This document shows, piece after piece, positions 26,333 to 33,938 of a stretch of DNA of 64,000 nt. The position numbers and the translations under genes are program-made. This DNA is from Aporhodopirellula sallentina SM41 (GTDB taxonomy: Bacteria > Planctomycetota > Planctomycetia > Pirellulales > Pirellulaceae): assembly GCF_000346505.1 (NCBI RefSeq), contig NZ_ANOH01000341.1, positions 1 through 64,000 of the forward strand, in the 5' to 3' direction. Numbering within the stretch: position 1 is the first letter of the stretch; each line of letters begins with the position of its first letter. Under the pieces are notes generated by a model. That model ran no database searches and had not been told where the DNA came from. It saw nothing but the letters and a program-made list of their open reading frames with translations.

Positions 26333-28135
26333 ATGAAACCGTCGGTATGGAAATCGTCAAAGAAAACGACGTGGCTCGCCGCGATCGCATCGGTAGTACT
26401 GCTGTCTCTGTGCGGCCCGTCGACCAACCTTTGGCCGTTGTGCTTCATCGGTCTCGTTGGAATCTTGCAGATCGGCCGCACGAATTTGCCGGGATGGAAG
26501 TCGGCGGTGTACGTTTCGTTCTTCGCGTTCTACTTCATCTCGCTGCAGGGTTTGCGACACGCACACCCGCTGATGATCGTTCCGTTGATCGTGTTTGCCG
26601 CCTACCTGTCGGTCTATCCATTGCTGTTTGTGGCAATGTTGCGACGGATCACGACGGGGGCACCCGGCTCAACGTCCGCTGCATCCAACGCAATTCGCTC
26701 TGTTCCGTTTTCGATTGTCGCCGCGATCCTTTGGGTGGGAGGCGAGCTCGTTCGAAACTATTTCGCCACCGGCATCTCGGTTTTGATGCTCGGACATTCA
26801 CTCGCCGGGATGCCGTCGGGAATCTTGCTACAGATCGCAGACTGCTTTGGCACGTACGGGGTTAGCTTCCTGATCGTGCTGGTCAATGTCGCCGTTGCCG
26901 ACGTCGTCTTTCGAAACTCGACTCGCGCTTCCAACCCCGCATCAACGGAAGACTTTGATCAGGCTGCCGAGTCGTCTGATCCAATGTCGAGCGACAGTGA
27001 GCCGGTCACCTCATCTCGGTGGCCTCTCGCGTGCAACGGCTACATCACTTCGGTACCGATCGCCGTCATCGCCCTCGGGCTGACGTACGCATACGGGTCG
27101 CGTGCACTCGATTATCCGACCAAACCGTCAGACACCACATTTTTGCTGGTGGGCCGGGACGAACAGACCGAATACCAACAAGATTTCCAACGCGAAGTGG
27201 ACATCTTTTCGGCGTATGCCCGCCAATCCATCACGGCGGTTCGCGCCAGCGAGAAAACGATCGACGCGGTCATTTGGCCAGAGTCGATGCTGTCCGGTGG
27301 GCAACCATGGAACATCGCCGAAGAAAACCTGACCGTCCCGCCACACATGCGAGACGCCGGCATGGACGACCGAAAGATGCGTGAAATCATCGCGCAGTCG
27401 CAACTCGAATTCAATCGTCGTTCGGTAGACCTCATCTCCGCGTTGAACGGTGGTGACACATCACGGTCGCCGTCGATCATCGGTGGATGTGGATTGATCC
27501 GGTATGGCGAAACCGCGAAACAATTCAGCGGAGTGATTCATATCGGTCCGGACGGCAATGTCGCGAACACCTACGCGAAGAACCACCTCGTCATGTTCGG
27601 CGAATACATCCCGCTGATTAAATCGATTCCCATCGCAAAAGACATGGTTCCCCCGGGGCTCGGACTCGATGCGGGAGTCGGCCCTGCGGTGTTCGAAGTC
27701 GGATCGTTGGACGTTCTCCCTAACCTTTGCATTGAAACGGCCGTCGAAAGGGTTTCCGTTAACCACATGCGGACGCTATGGCAAAAGACGCCCGAGCGAA
27801 TTCCGGACGTGATCGTGACGCTGACCAATGACGCTTGGTTCGATCACTCATCGGTTGTTGAGCACCATCTCCGGTGCGCTCAATTGGTCGCGATTGGATG
27901 CCGGCGACCGATCTTATCCGCAGCCAACGGAGGCCCGACGGCGTGGATCGACAGCAGCGGACGAATCGTCGAAAAGCTGCCTCTCGACGCGGCGGGCACC
28001 ATCGTCGCTACACCTCAAATCGATGACCGCGTCAGTCTCTACGTGCGGCACGGAGTGACGTTCGCATTGCCAATGGGCATGGCGTGGGTGTGCGGGTTGT
28101 TTGACTTGCTGAGAACCAAACGGAAAAAGAAATAG
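26333..28135 (+). CDS. lnt: Apolipoprotein N-acyltransferase
   Basis: 600 aa, somewhat longer than the usual 510. Lnt adds the third acyl chain to the N-terminal cysteine of lipoproteins in the inner membrane. About eight membrane segments in residues 12-260 (ASVVLLSLCGPSTNLWPL onward), with a polar insert near 200-230, then a nitrilase-like domain (about 275-565). Catalytic triad visible: Glu in VIWPESML, Lys in YAKNHLVMFGEYIPL, Cys in LPNLCIE (usually CYE). Ends with a last membrane helix and RTKRKKK. ATG start with the stop-like TAATG context. Known to be essential in many Gram-negatives. Confidence 0.92.
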   Translation: MKPSVWKSSKKTTWLAAIASVVLLSLCGPSTNLWPLCFIGLVGILQIGRTNLPGWKSAVYVSFFAFYFISLQGLRHAHPLMIVPLIVFAAYLSVYPLLFVAMLRRITTGAPGSTSAASNAIRSVPFSIVAAILWVGGELVRNYFATGISVLMLGHSLAGMPSGILLQIADCFGTYGVSFLIVLVNVAVADVVFRNSTRASNPASTEDFDQAAESSDPMSSDSEPVTSSRWPLACNGYITSVPIAVIALGLTYAYGSRALDYPTKPSDTTFLLVGRDEQTEYQQDFQREVDIFSAYARQSITAVRASEKTIDAVIWPESMLSGGQPWNIAEENLTVPPHMRDAGMDDRKMREIIAQSQLEFNRRSVDLISALNGGDTSRSPSIIGGCGLIRYGETAKQFSGVIHIGPDGNVANTYAKNHLVMFGEYIPLIKSIPIAKDMVPPGLGLDAGVGPAVFEVGSLDVLPNLCIETAVERVSVNHMRTLWQKTPERIPDVIVTLTNDAWFDHSSVVEHHLRCAQLVAIGCRRPILSAANGGPTAWIDSSGRIVEKLPLDAAGTIVATPQIDDRVSLYVRHGVTFALPMGMAWVCGLFDLLRTKRKKK

Positions 28136-28290
28136 CCGGCTAGGTCGTGGAACCTCCCCGAGAACTCATCAGCCGATCGGCAATAGCCGAGGGTTCCATA
28201 GGGTAACCAGGAACGATCGGTCTACCGAGTTTTTCGGATGAGTTCGTAGCGAGTTTTGAAATTTGACGGGCCGATCATGGTTGCTGGATT

Positions 28291-28320
28291 CGCCGGAATT
28301 CAGGCCACCGAAGTCTGGCG
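28291..28320. repeat. Imperfect palindrome between convergent lnt and proS
   Basis: CGCCGGAATTC (28291-28301) faces GAAGTCTGGCG (28310-28320) across 8 bases, with two mismatched positions. It resembles the palindrome at 57164-57223 (GCCAGAA ... GAATTCTGGC, with CCACCG between), so the two may belong to one repeat family used at convergent gene ends. Confidence 0.4.
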
Positions 28321-28349
28321 ACCCCGGCCACATCATCATCCAGAATGCT

Positions 28350-29849
28350 TTAGTACGCCTTGGCGAAGACGCCGATTTTCTCGGCGGGTTTGCCGGTGAA
28401 GAAGCACGTTCCCGGTTCGTCGTTCCCTTCGCGTGGGACGCAACGAATCGTCACTTTCAACTCTTTCAGCAGCGGATCGAGTGCGTCTTCGTCGGCAAAG
28501 TAGCAATTCGCAAAACCACCGTGGATTCCGTCTTCGTCCTTCGTCGCGAAGAAGTCTCGGAACTCGGCCTCGCTCTTGATGCTAACCGTGTTGTCTTCGC
28601 GAAGCTTCAAGGCGGCGGCAAACAGTTCGTTTTGCAGCGTGTCGAGTTTGGTTGAGATCGTTTGCACGAGTTCCTCACGCGAGATCCCAAAACTCTTCGG
28701 TTGGTTACGAATCCCGCAGAAGACACTGTTCTTGGCAATATCCTTCGGTCCGATTTCCAATCGAATCGGGACGCCACGTTTGACGTGATACCACTTCTTC
28801 TCGCCACCGCGGATGTCCCGGTCATCGATGATCACACGGATGGGTGCGCCGTTAAAAGTCTGCGCCGCGATTTCATCGCGAAGCGAATTGACGTACTCCA
28901 TCACTTCGGCGCGCGAGTCGTCTTTGTAGATCGGTTGGATCACGACATGCGAAGGTGCCAATCGCGGTGGCAACACGAGCCCGTCGTCATCGCTATGGGT
29001 CATGATCAGTGCTCCGATCAACCGGGTGCTGACGCCCCACGACGTCGTCCACGCGTATTCGATGCCTCCGGTTTCGCTTTGGAATTTGATCTCTTGCGCC
29101 TTGGCAAAATTCTGCCCGAGGAAGTGACTCGTCCCCGCCTGCAATGCTTTGCGGTCCTGCATCATCGCTTCGATCGACAAGGTTTCGACCGCACCGGGGA
29201 ATCGCTCCTTCGGCGTCTTGCTGCCGACGATGACCGGCATCGCCATCCAATCCTGGGCGAAGTCACGATAGACATCCACCATTTGCTCCGTTTCCGCGAT
29301 CGCCTCTTCCGCAGTCGCGTGAACGGTGTGACCTTCCTGCCACAGGAACTCGGCGGTTCGCAAGAACATCCGTGTCCGCATCTCCCACCGAACCACGTTG
29401 GCCCATTGGTTGACGAGGATCGGGAGGTCGCGATAGCTCTGCACCCACTTCGCGTACGTCGCACCGATAATCGTTTCGCTCGTTGGGCGAACGATCAACG
29501 GTTCTTCGAGTTTGCCCGCCGGTCGCAATCCGCCTTCGGGATCGGGCTCGAGCCGGTGGTGAGTGACGACGGCGCACTCCTTGGCGAATCCCTCGACGTG
29601 CTCGGCTTCCTTTTCGAGGTAGCTCATCGGGATGAACAGCGGGAAGTACGCATTCTGGTGACCGGTCGCCTTGAACATGTCATCCAAGGCTCGCTGGACG
29701 TTCTCCCAAAGCTGATAGCCCCATGGTTTGATCACCATGCACCCGCGGACCGGCGAATTTTCGGCCAAATCGGCCGCACGAATCACCTGCTGATACCACT
29801 CGGGATAATCCACCGCACGGGTTGGGCTGATCGCTGTCTTTGGGGCCAT
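28350..29849 (-). CDS. proS: Prolyl-tRNA synthetase (short, eukaryote/archaeon-like type)
   Basis: 499 aa from the ATG at 29849 (MAPKTAISPTRA), preferred over the open frame to 29906 because alignment-like landmarks start there. Class II synthetase: motif 1 region VIKPWGYQLWENVQRALDDM, motif 2 FLRTAEFLWQEGHT, motif 3 region with DDDGLVLPPRLAPSHVVIQPI, anticodon-binding domain with RVIIDDRDIRGGEKKW, and the C-terminal zinc-like domain (CYFADEDALDPLL, CFFTGKPAEK) ending in Tyr (AKAY). That Tyr end and the lack of the editing insertion mark the archaeal/eukaryotic-type ProRS. Charges tRNA-Pro in the cytoplasm. Confidence 0.95.
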   Translation of the reverse strand: MAPKTAISPTRAVDYPEWYQQVIRAADLAENSPVRGCMVIKPWGYQLWENVQRALDDMFKATGHQNAYFPLFIPMSYLEKEAEHVEGFAKECAVVTHHRLEPDPEGGLRPAGKLEEPLIVRPTSETIIGATYAKWVQSYRDLPILVNQWANVVRWEMRTRMFLRTAEFLWQEGHTVHATAEEAIAETEQMVDVYRDFAQDWMAMPVIVGSKTPKERFPGAVETLSIEAMMQDRKALQAGTSHFLGQNFAKAQEIKFQSETGGIEYAWTTSWGVSTRLIGALIMTHSDDDGLVLPPRLAPSHVVIQPIYKDDSRAEVMEYVNSLRDEIAAQTFNGAPIRVIIDDRDIRGGEKKWYHVKRGVPIRLEIGPKDIAKNSVFCGIRNQPKSFGISREELVQTISTKLDTLQNELFAAALKLREDNTVSIKSEAEFRDFFATKDEDGIHGGFANCYFADEDALDPLLKELKVTIRCVPREGNDEPGTCFFTGKPAEKIGVFAKAY

Positions 29850-29990
29850 AGGTCGAGGTCGAGAGAAAAAGAGATGGGAAGGAATGGTCGACGATGAACA
29901 AATCAAACGCCTGATGAGCGTTTGACGCTTTTAGCAGCGTAGCTGCCGTTTTGAGAAGACCACTCGCGGCCTCAGAAAACCGGCCCAACG

Positions 29991-30033
29991 CCAGCCCGCA
30001 TGGGATGGATCATTGGAATGATCCGCGGGCTGG
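29991..30033 (-). terminator. Strong nested hairpin downstream of carA
   Basis: CCAGCCCGC (29991-29999) pairs with GCGGGCTGG (30025-30033); inside, GATCATT-GG-AATGATC (30008-30023) forms a second stem. It lies 140 bp past the carA stop on its transcript. No run of T follows, so rho-independent termination is not certain; it could also be an mRNA 3'-end stabiliser. Confidence 0.55.
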
Positions 30034-30041
30034 TGGCAGTT

Positions 30042-30094
30042 GCTTGGTTCGAACGCTTGGTCTGAATCGCTAGGTTCGAATCGCTAGGTTCGAA
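30042..30094. repeat. 14-bp tandem repeat, nearly four copies
   Basis: Unit close to GCTAGGTTCGAATC, starting near 30042 and repeating through 30094 with slight drift (TTGGTTCGAAC, TTGGTCTGAATC, TAGGTTCGAATC, TAGGTTCGAA). Lies about 80-130 bp beyond the carA stop. Confidence 0.7.
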
Positions 30095-30172
30095 GATCGG
30101 GCGGCTAATGACGGAGTCGAAAAACATCTACACCGTCAACGCTCCCGTGCAGCGGACCGCGTCCGACATCGG

Positions 30173-31372
30173 CTAGCCGGCCGGCTGTGCGGCGGACAGG
30201 CTCTCTTGAAACTGTTGGAACAGGTAGTGGCTGTCGTGGGGACCGGCGGCGGCCTCCGGGTGATACTGCACCGCAAACGCGTCCGCGTCTCGGTGACGCA
30301 CCCCGGCGATCGTATCGTCGTTTAAGTGACGGTGGGTCACCTCGAGGCAATCCGGCAGGTCTTTGTCATCGACCGCGAACCCATGGTTCTGGGTCGTGAT
30401 CTCGACCTTCTCCGTTTTGACGTTGATCACCGGTTGATTCGCACCACGGTGGCCGAACTTCAGTTTGAACGTCTTCGCCCCACAGGCGAGTGAGAGCAGT
30501 TGGTGCCCGAGGCAAATACCGAACACCGGAACCTTGCCGATCAGATTCGAGATCGACTCGTGCGCGTACGTCAGCGGCTCGGGGTCGCCAGGTCCGTTGG
30601 AGAGAAACACACCGGTCGGCTCGAGACGCAGGATGTCGTCCGCCGAAGTGTTCCCTGGGACGATCGTGACGCGGTTGCCGCGCGAACGCAGATGCCGCGG
30701 AATGTTCCATTTCATCCCAAAGTCCATGCAAACGACGTGAGGACGATCCGAGTCGTCGAGGTCGTCGGCGTTGGTGACAATTGTTGCTCCGCGAGCAACT
30801 TCCACCGCGGTCCATTCGTCGAGTTCGTTGGTCCACTTCTCTTGTTGGGCCGGCATGACCTGTTGGACCATATCGCGTCCGACGAGGCTCGGTGCCGCTT
30901 TGGCTTTCGCGACCAGCGACTCGTCATCGAGATCGTCGGTCGAGAGGACTCCCTGCATCGCTCCTTCGCTGCGGATCCGGCGAACGAGGGCGCGGGTGTC
31001 GATGCCCATCAGTCCCATCACGTTGTTTTTCGCGAGGTACTCAGCGAGGGCCCCTTCGGACCGATAGTTACTGTGGATTCGGCTTTCGTTGCGGATGACG
31101 AATCCCGCCAGCGAGGTCTGGTGGCGCTCGACGTCGATCGAGTTCACGCCGTAATTTCCAATTTCGGGATAGGTCATCGTGACGATTTGACCACAGTAAC
31201 TCGGATCCGTCAGGATCTCCTGGTACCCCGTCATCGACGTGTTGAAGACCACCTCTCCGGCCACTTCTCCGGTGGCACCGAGGGAGCGGCCTGCGTAGAC
31301 CGTGCCATCCTGGAGAGCGAGTTTTGCCGGTTTGGAAGCTTGATTTGAATGGGTCATAGACAATGTCTTCAT
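30173..31372 (-). CDS. carA: Carbamoyl-phosphate synthase small (glutaminase) subunit
   Basis: 399 aa from the ATG at 31372 (a second ATG at 31357 is close by; the frame is open far upstream but that part is not protein-like). The subunit splits glutamine and passes ammonia to CarB for carbamoyl phosphate, the precursor of arginine and pyrimidines. N-terminal CarA domain: LALQDGTVYAGRSLGA, FNTSMTGYQEILTDPSY. Class I amidotransferase domain: nucleophile Cys in VFGICLGHQLLSLACG and the His/Glu in VQYHPEAAAGPHDS. CarB is not in the window. ATG lacks a strong ribosome binding site. Confidence 0.95.
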   Translation of the reverse strand: MKTLSMTHSNQASKPAKLALQDGTVYAGRSLGATGEVAGEVVFNTSMTGYQEILTDPSYCGQIVTMTYPEIGNYGVNSIDVERHQTSLAGFVIRNESRIHSNYRSEGALAEYLAKNNVMGLMGIDTRALVRRIRSEGAMQGVLSTDDLDDESLVAKAKAAPSLVGRDMVQQVMPAQQEKWTNELDEWTAVEVARGATIVTNADDLDDSDRPHVVCMDFGMKWNIPRHLRSRGNRVTIVPGNTSADDILRLEPTGVFLSNGPGDPEPLTYAHESISNLIGKVPVFGICLGHQLLSLACGAKTFKLKFGHRGANQPVINVKTEKVEITTQNHGFAVDDKDLPDCLEVTHRHLNDDTIAGVRHRDADAFAVQYHPEAAAGPHDSHYLFQQFQESLSAAQPAG

Positions 31373-31808
31373 GGCGGAAGGCACCCTCGCGATTGGCCGC
31401 ATTTCGAACGAGTTCACACGGATTCGGCGAGGGGCGAATTGTTTCACTGAGTATCGCGTCGACGAACGATCTGTTCTAGGGGTAACCTTCGCATTCTCTG
31501 CACGAAAGGAACGAGAATTGCGTCCATCCCCCGGCACAACGCCAGGCAGGCGTGGCGCCAGCGCGGCCGACCGGCCTTCGAGGCGATCGAACCCGACGCA
31601 AAACCGCCCGGCTAACGAACATCTCGCTACACTCATCGATAGCATTCTCAACGACTGACAATATGCGAGTGCCCATTTCGACGTGAGCGATCCCAAAGCG
31701 AATCTCGCTGACGTCCCGAAAGAGCCGCCTCGTTGACTCGCGTGGCCCCGGCAACCGATTCCCCGTTTCTCAAACAAAAACTTGAACGCTGTGGAGAACC
31801 AATCCCCC
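31373..31808. other. Divergent region between carA and the prenyltransferase-like gene
   Basis: About 436 bp. Nothing clearly coding: short frames on both strands are Arg/Ser-rich and lack motifs. GCCAGGCAGGCGTGGCG near 31540 could fold weakly. Promoters for both genes should be here. No regulatory RNA recognised for carA. Confidence 0.5.
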
Positions 31809-32996
31809 ATGATGACTCGCATTTTTCGCGGAATGACCACCCCAACTTTGGCCGTGGTTGTCTGTGCGGCATCACTCGCCCCGATCACCCTCGTACGTGC
31901 GGAGTCGGCCGGAAAAACGGCAGCTCCCGAGAACCTGGACTACCGGATCGATCAAATGGTCGACCGAGGCATCGAGTTCCTGCGGACCCGCGGCCAAACC
32001 GAAAACGGGGCCTTCAGCGGGGAAACCGGAGCCGCGGTGACGGGGCTTTGCGTCCGTGCCATCTTGGAGCACCGCCCCGCCGCGGCGGTCAATGATCCGG
32101 TCGTCAAGAAATCGCTGGAGTTTCTCAAATCGAAGATCCAGCCCGATGGTGGGATCTACGAAACCGGATCCCTGTATCGCAATTACGAGACATCGTCCTC
32201 CGTTCTCGCCCTCGTGGCCGCGAAGAATGCCTCCGACGACGGGGCAGAAAAGTACGACAGTATTCTTCGCCGGGCAGAAATGTTCTTGAAAGAGATCCAG
32301 TGGGATGCCGGAGAAGGCGTCTCGCCGGATGACACCGCCTACGGAGGCGCCGGCTACGGCAGCCACTCGCGACCAGACCTTTCGAACACCTCGTTCCTGA
32401 TCGAGGCTCTCCATGAATTGGGCAACGACGCCGACGATGAGGCGATTCAAAAAGCGTTGAAGTTCGTCGCTCGCACGCAAAATCTCGCCCCACCGGAAGG
32501 CACCGACGTCGGAAATGACACCGCCCATGGCGAAAAAATCGGCGACGGCGGCTTCTACTACACCCCCGCAGCAGGCGGTCAAAGCAAAGCCGGCGAAGAA
32601 CCCAACGGCGGACTCCGCAGTTACGGCTCGATGACCTACGCGGGTTTGAAAAGCATGATCTACGCAGGCCTGACGCCGGACGACCCTCGCGTCAAAGCGG
32701 CACTCGGTTTTATCCGCGAAAACTATTCGCTCGATAAGAACCCGGGGATGGGAGCACAGGGGCTGTTCTACTACTACCACACCTTTGCCAAGGCGTTGGA
32801 CGTTGCCGGCCTCGAAGTGGTCGATGTCGAGGGCGGCGAAACACACGATTGGCGAGCCGATTTGGTGAACACCCTCGAAGCGTCTCAACAAGAAGACGGA
32901 TCGTGGGTGAACCGCGAAAGTGACCGTTGGATGGAAGGTGACCGCCAACTGGTGACCGCATACTGCCTGATGGCGCTTGCTCACGCCAAAAAATAG
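31809..32996 (+). CDS. Exported prenyltransferase/squalene-cyclase-repeat protein
   Basis: 395 aa from the ATG at 31809; the TTG at 31782 is possible but less likely. Signal peptide: MMTRIFRGMTTPTLAVVVCA then ASLAPITLVRAES. The rest is an alpha/alpha-toroid of repeats, recognised by GGIYETGSLYRNYETSSSVL, GGFYYTPAAGGQ, SYGSMTYAGLKSMIYAGL and GMGAQGLFYYYHTFAKAL. This fold is shared by squalene-hopene cyclases and protein prenyltransferase beta subunits. The catalytic DxDD of cyclases is not seen, so this is likely an exported binding or structural toroid, as in many planctomycetes. Function unknown. Confidence 0.75.
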   Translation: MMTRIFRGMTTPTLAVVVCAASLAPITLVRAESAGKTAAPENLDYRIDQMVDRGIEFLRTRGQTENGAFSGETGAAVTGLCVRAILEHRPAAAVNDPVVKKSLEFLKSKIQPDGGIYETGSLYRNYETSSSVLALVAAKNASDDGAEKYDSILRRAEMFLKEIQWDAGEGVSPDDTAYGGAGYGSHSRPDLSNTSFLIEALHELGNDADDEAIQKALKFVARTQNLAPPEGTDVGNDTAHGEKIGDGGFYYTPAAGGQSKAGEEPNGGLRSYGSMTYAGLKSMIYAGLTPDDPRVKAALGFIRENYSLDKNPGMGAQGLFYYYHTFAKALDVAGLEVVDVEGGETHDWRADLVNTLEASQQEDGSWVNRESDRWMEGDRQLVTAYCLMALAHAKK

Positions 32997-33058
32997 AGCC
33001 TCGGCGGACAAAAAACAGAGCCTCAGCGGACAAAAAACAGAGCGCCGGCGGAGATAGG
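32995..33058. repeat. 22-bp tandem repeat, about 2.7 copies
   Basis: Unit AGAGCCTCGGCGGACAAAAAAC at 32995-33016, again at 33017-33038 with one change, then a partial copy with drift. It starts at the stop codon of the preceding gene. Confidence 0.75.
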
Positions 33059-33077
33059 TAGCCGGGGCAAGGAGTGA

Positions 33078-33100
33078 CGCTCGGTTGGCGAGAGCCGAGC
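33078..33100. terminator. Hairpin downstream of the prenyltransferase-like gene
   Basis: CGCTCGG and CCGAGCG separated by a 9-base loop, about 85 bp after the stop. No T-tract follows (GTGGGATAAGTTATCG). Could end or attenuate transcription before pgsA, or be part of a dispersed repeat with the neighbouring tandem repeat. Confidence 0.4.
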
Positions 33101-33225
33101 GGTGGGATAAGTTATCGTCAATCAGGTGTTCGATACCGTTTGGCGACGCTGGCATTGCGAGTCGTCGCCAACAATCGCATCGCCCCTTCCCGGCTGTTCC
33201 CACTCCTTTCGCCACGGACACTTCC

Positions 33226-33933
33226 ATGCCGAGTCCCTCGATCTACAACGTGCCGAACGCACTGACGACAGTGCGATTCGCGTTGGCGATCGCGGTGGTT
33301 GTCTTGATCCCGATGCGAGAGACATGGCCCGCGTTGGTCGTTTTCTTGATCGCCGTTTCGACGGATTGGATGGACGGTTACTGGGCACGAAAGTACGGCC
33401 AGGTCACCAAACTCGGCCGTATCTTTGACCCCTTTGTCGACAAGATCATCATCTGCGGTTCGTTCATCGCGTTGGTGGAAGTCGACGACAGTCCGGTAAA
33501 GTCTTGGATGGCAACCGTGGTTGTCGCCCGCGAACTGCTGGTGACTAGCCTTCGTGGAATTATCGAAGGGGCCGGCGGCGACTTCTCGGCGAGTTGGCTC
33601 GGCAAATGGAAAATGGTGGTTCAGTGCGCCGCCGTCGTTGCCGCGTTGCTTACATTTGTGATCCTTCCGGTTCCGGCTTGGCTGAGCATCGCGACTCAGG
33701 TGCTTCTCTGGGGCGCGATCTTCATCACCGTTTATTCCGGCGTCGACTACACACTCATCGCCGCTCGCGTGATGCAGTCCTCCCCGCAAACGCTGACCCA
33801 AGCCGCCGCGACTCCAACCACTGCCGCTGATGCGATTGCGTCCGAATCGGCACCCGACGAACCGGCCGTCTCGTCACCCCCGGCACCTCGCCAGGACGAG
33901 ACGACGGCTGACTCGCTCTCGGATCGAACCTGA
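33226..33933 (+). CDS. pgsA: CDP-diacylglycerol-glycerol-3-phosphate 3-phosphatidyltransferase
   Basis: 235 aa from the ATG at 33226 (MPSPSIYNVPNALTTVRF); the frame opens at 33085 but the earlier part is not leader-like. Inner-membrane enzyme that makes phosphatidylglycerol phosphate. The CDP-alcohol phosphotransferase signature D-G-x2-A-R-x8-G-x3-D-x3-D is seen as DGYWARKYGQVTKLGRIFDP followed by FVD. Four to five membrane segments (AIAVVVLIPM, ALVVFLIAV, VVAALLTFVILPV, LLWGAIFITVYS). The C-terminus is Ala/Pro/Asp-rich and extra to the usual core. Five bases separate it from the CPBP gene, indicating an operon. Confidence 0.9.
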   Translation: MPSPSIYNVPNALTTVRFALAIAVVVLIPMRETWPALVVFLIAVSTDWMDGYWARKYGQVTKLGRIFDPFVDKIIICGSFIALVEVDDSPVKSWMATVVVARELLVTSLRGIIEGAGGDFSASWLGKWKMVVQCAAVVAALLTFVILPVPAWLSIATQVLLWGAIFITVYSGVDYTLIAARVMQSSPQTLTQAAATPTTAADAIASESAPDEPAVSSPPAPRQDETTADSLSDRT

Positions 33934-33938
33934 GTCTC

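Larger units (their letters stand above)
29850..30172. other. Intergenic region between carA and proS with hairpin and tandem repeat
   Basis: About 320 bp on the path from carA to proS (both minus strand). Holds the strong hairpin at 29991-30033, the 14-bp tandem repeat at 30042-30094, and the proS promoter somewhere in 29850-29990. No tRNA is present despite GGTTCGAATC-like T-arm sequences. Confidence 0.6.

Noticed and set aside
30042-30094. tRNA gene suggested by GGTTCGAATC
   Set aside because: No acceptor, D-arm or anticodon stem can be built around it, and the motif repeats every 14 bp.
31371-31658. Plus-strand ORF upstream of the prenyltransferase-like gene
   Set aside because: Arg/Ser/Pro-rich without motif, lies in the divergent promoter region; likely chance in GC-rich DNA.
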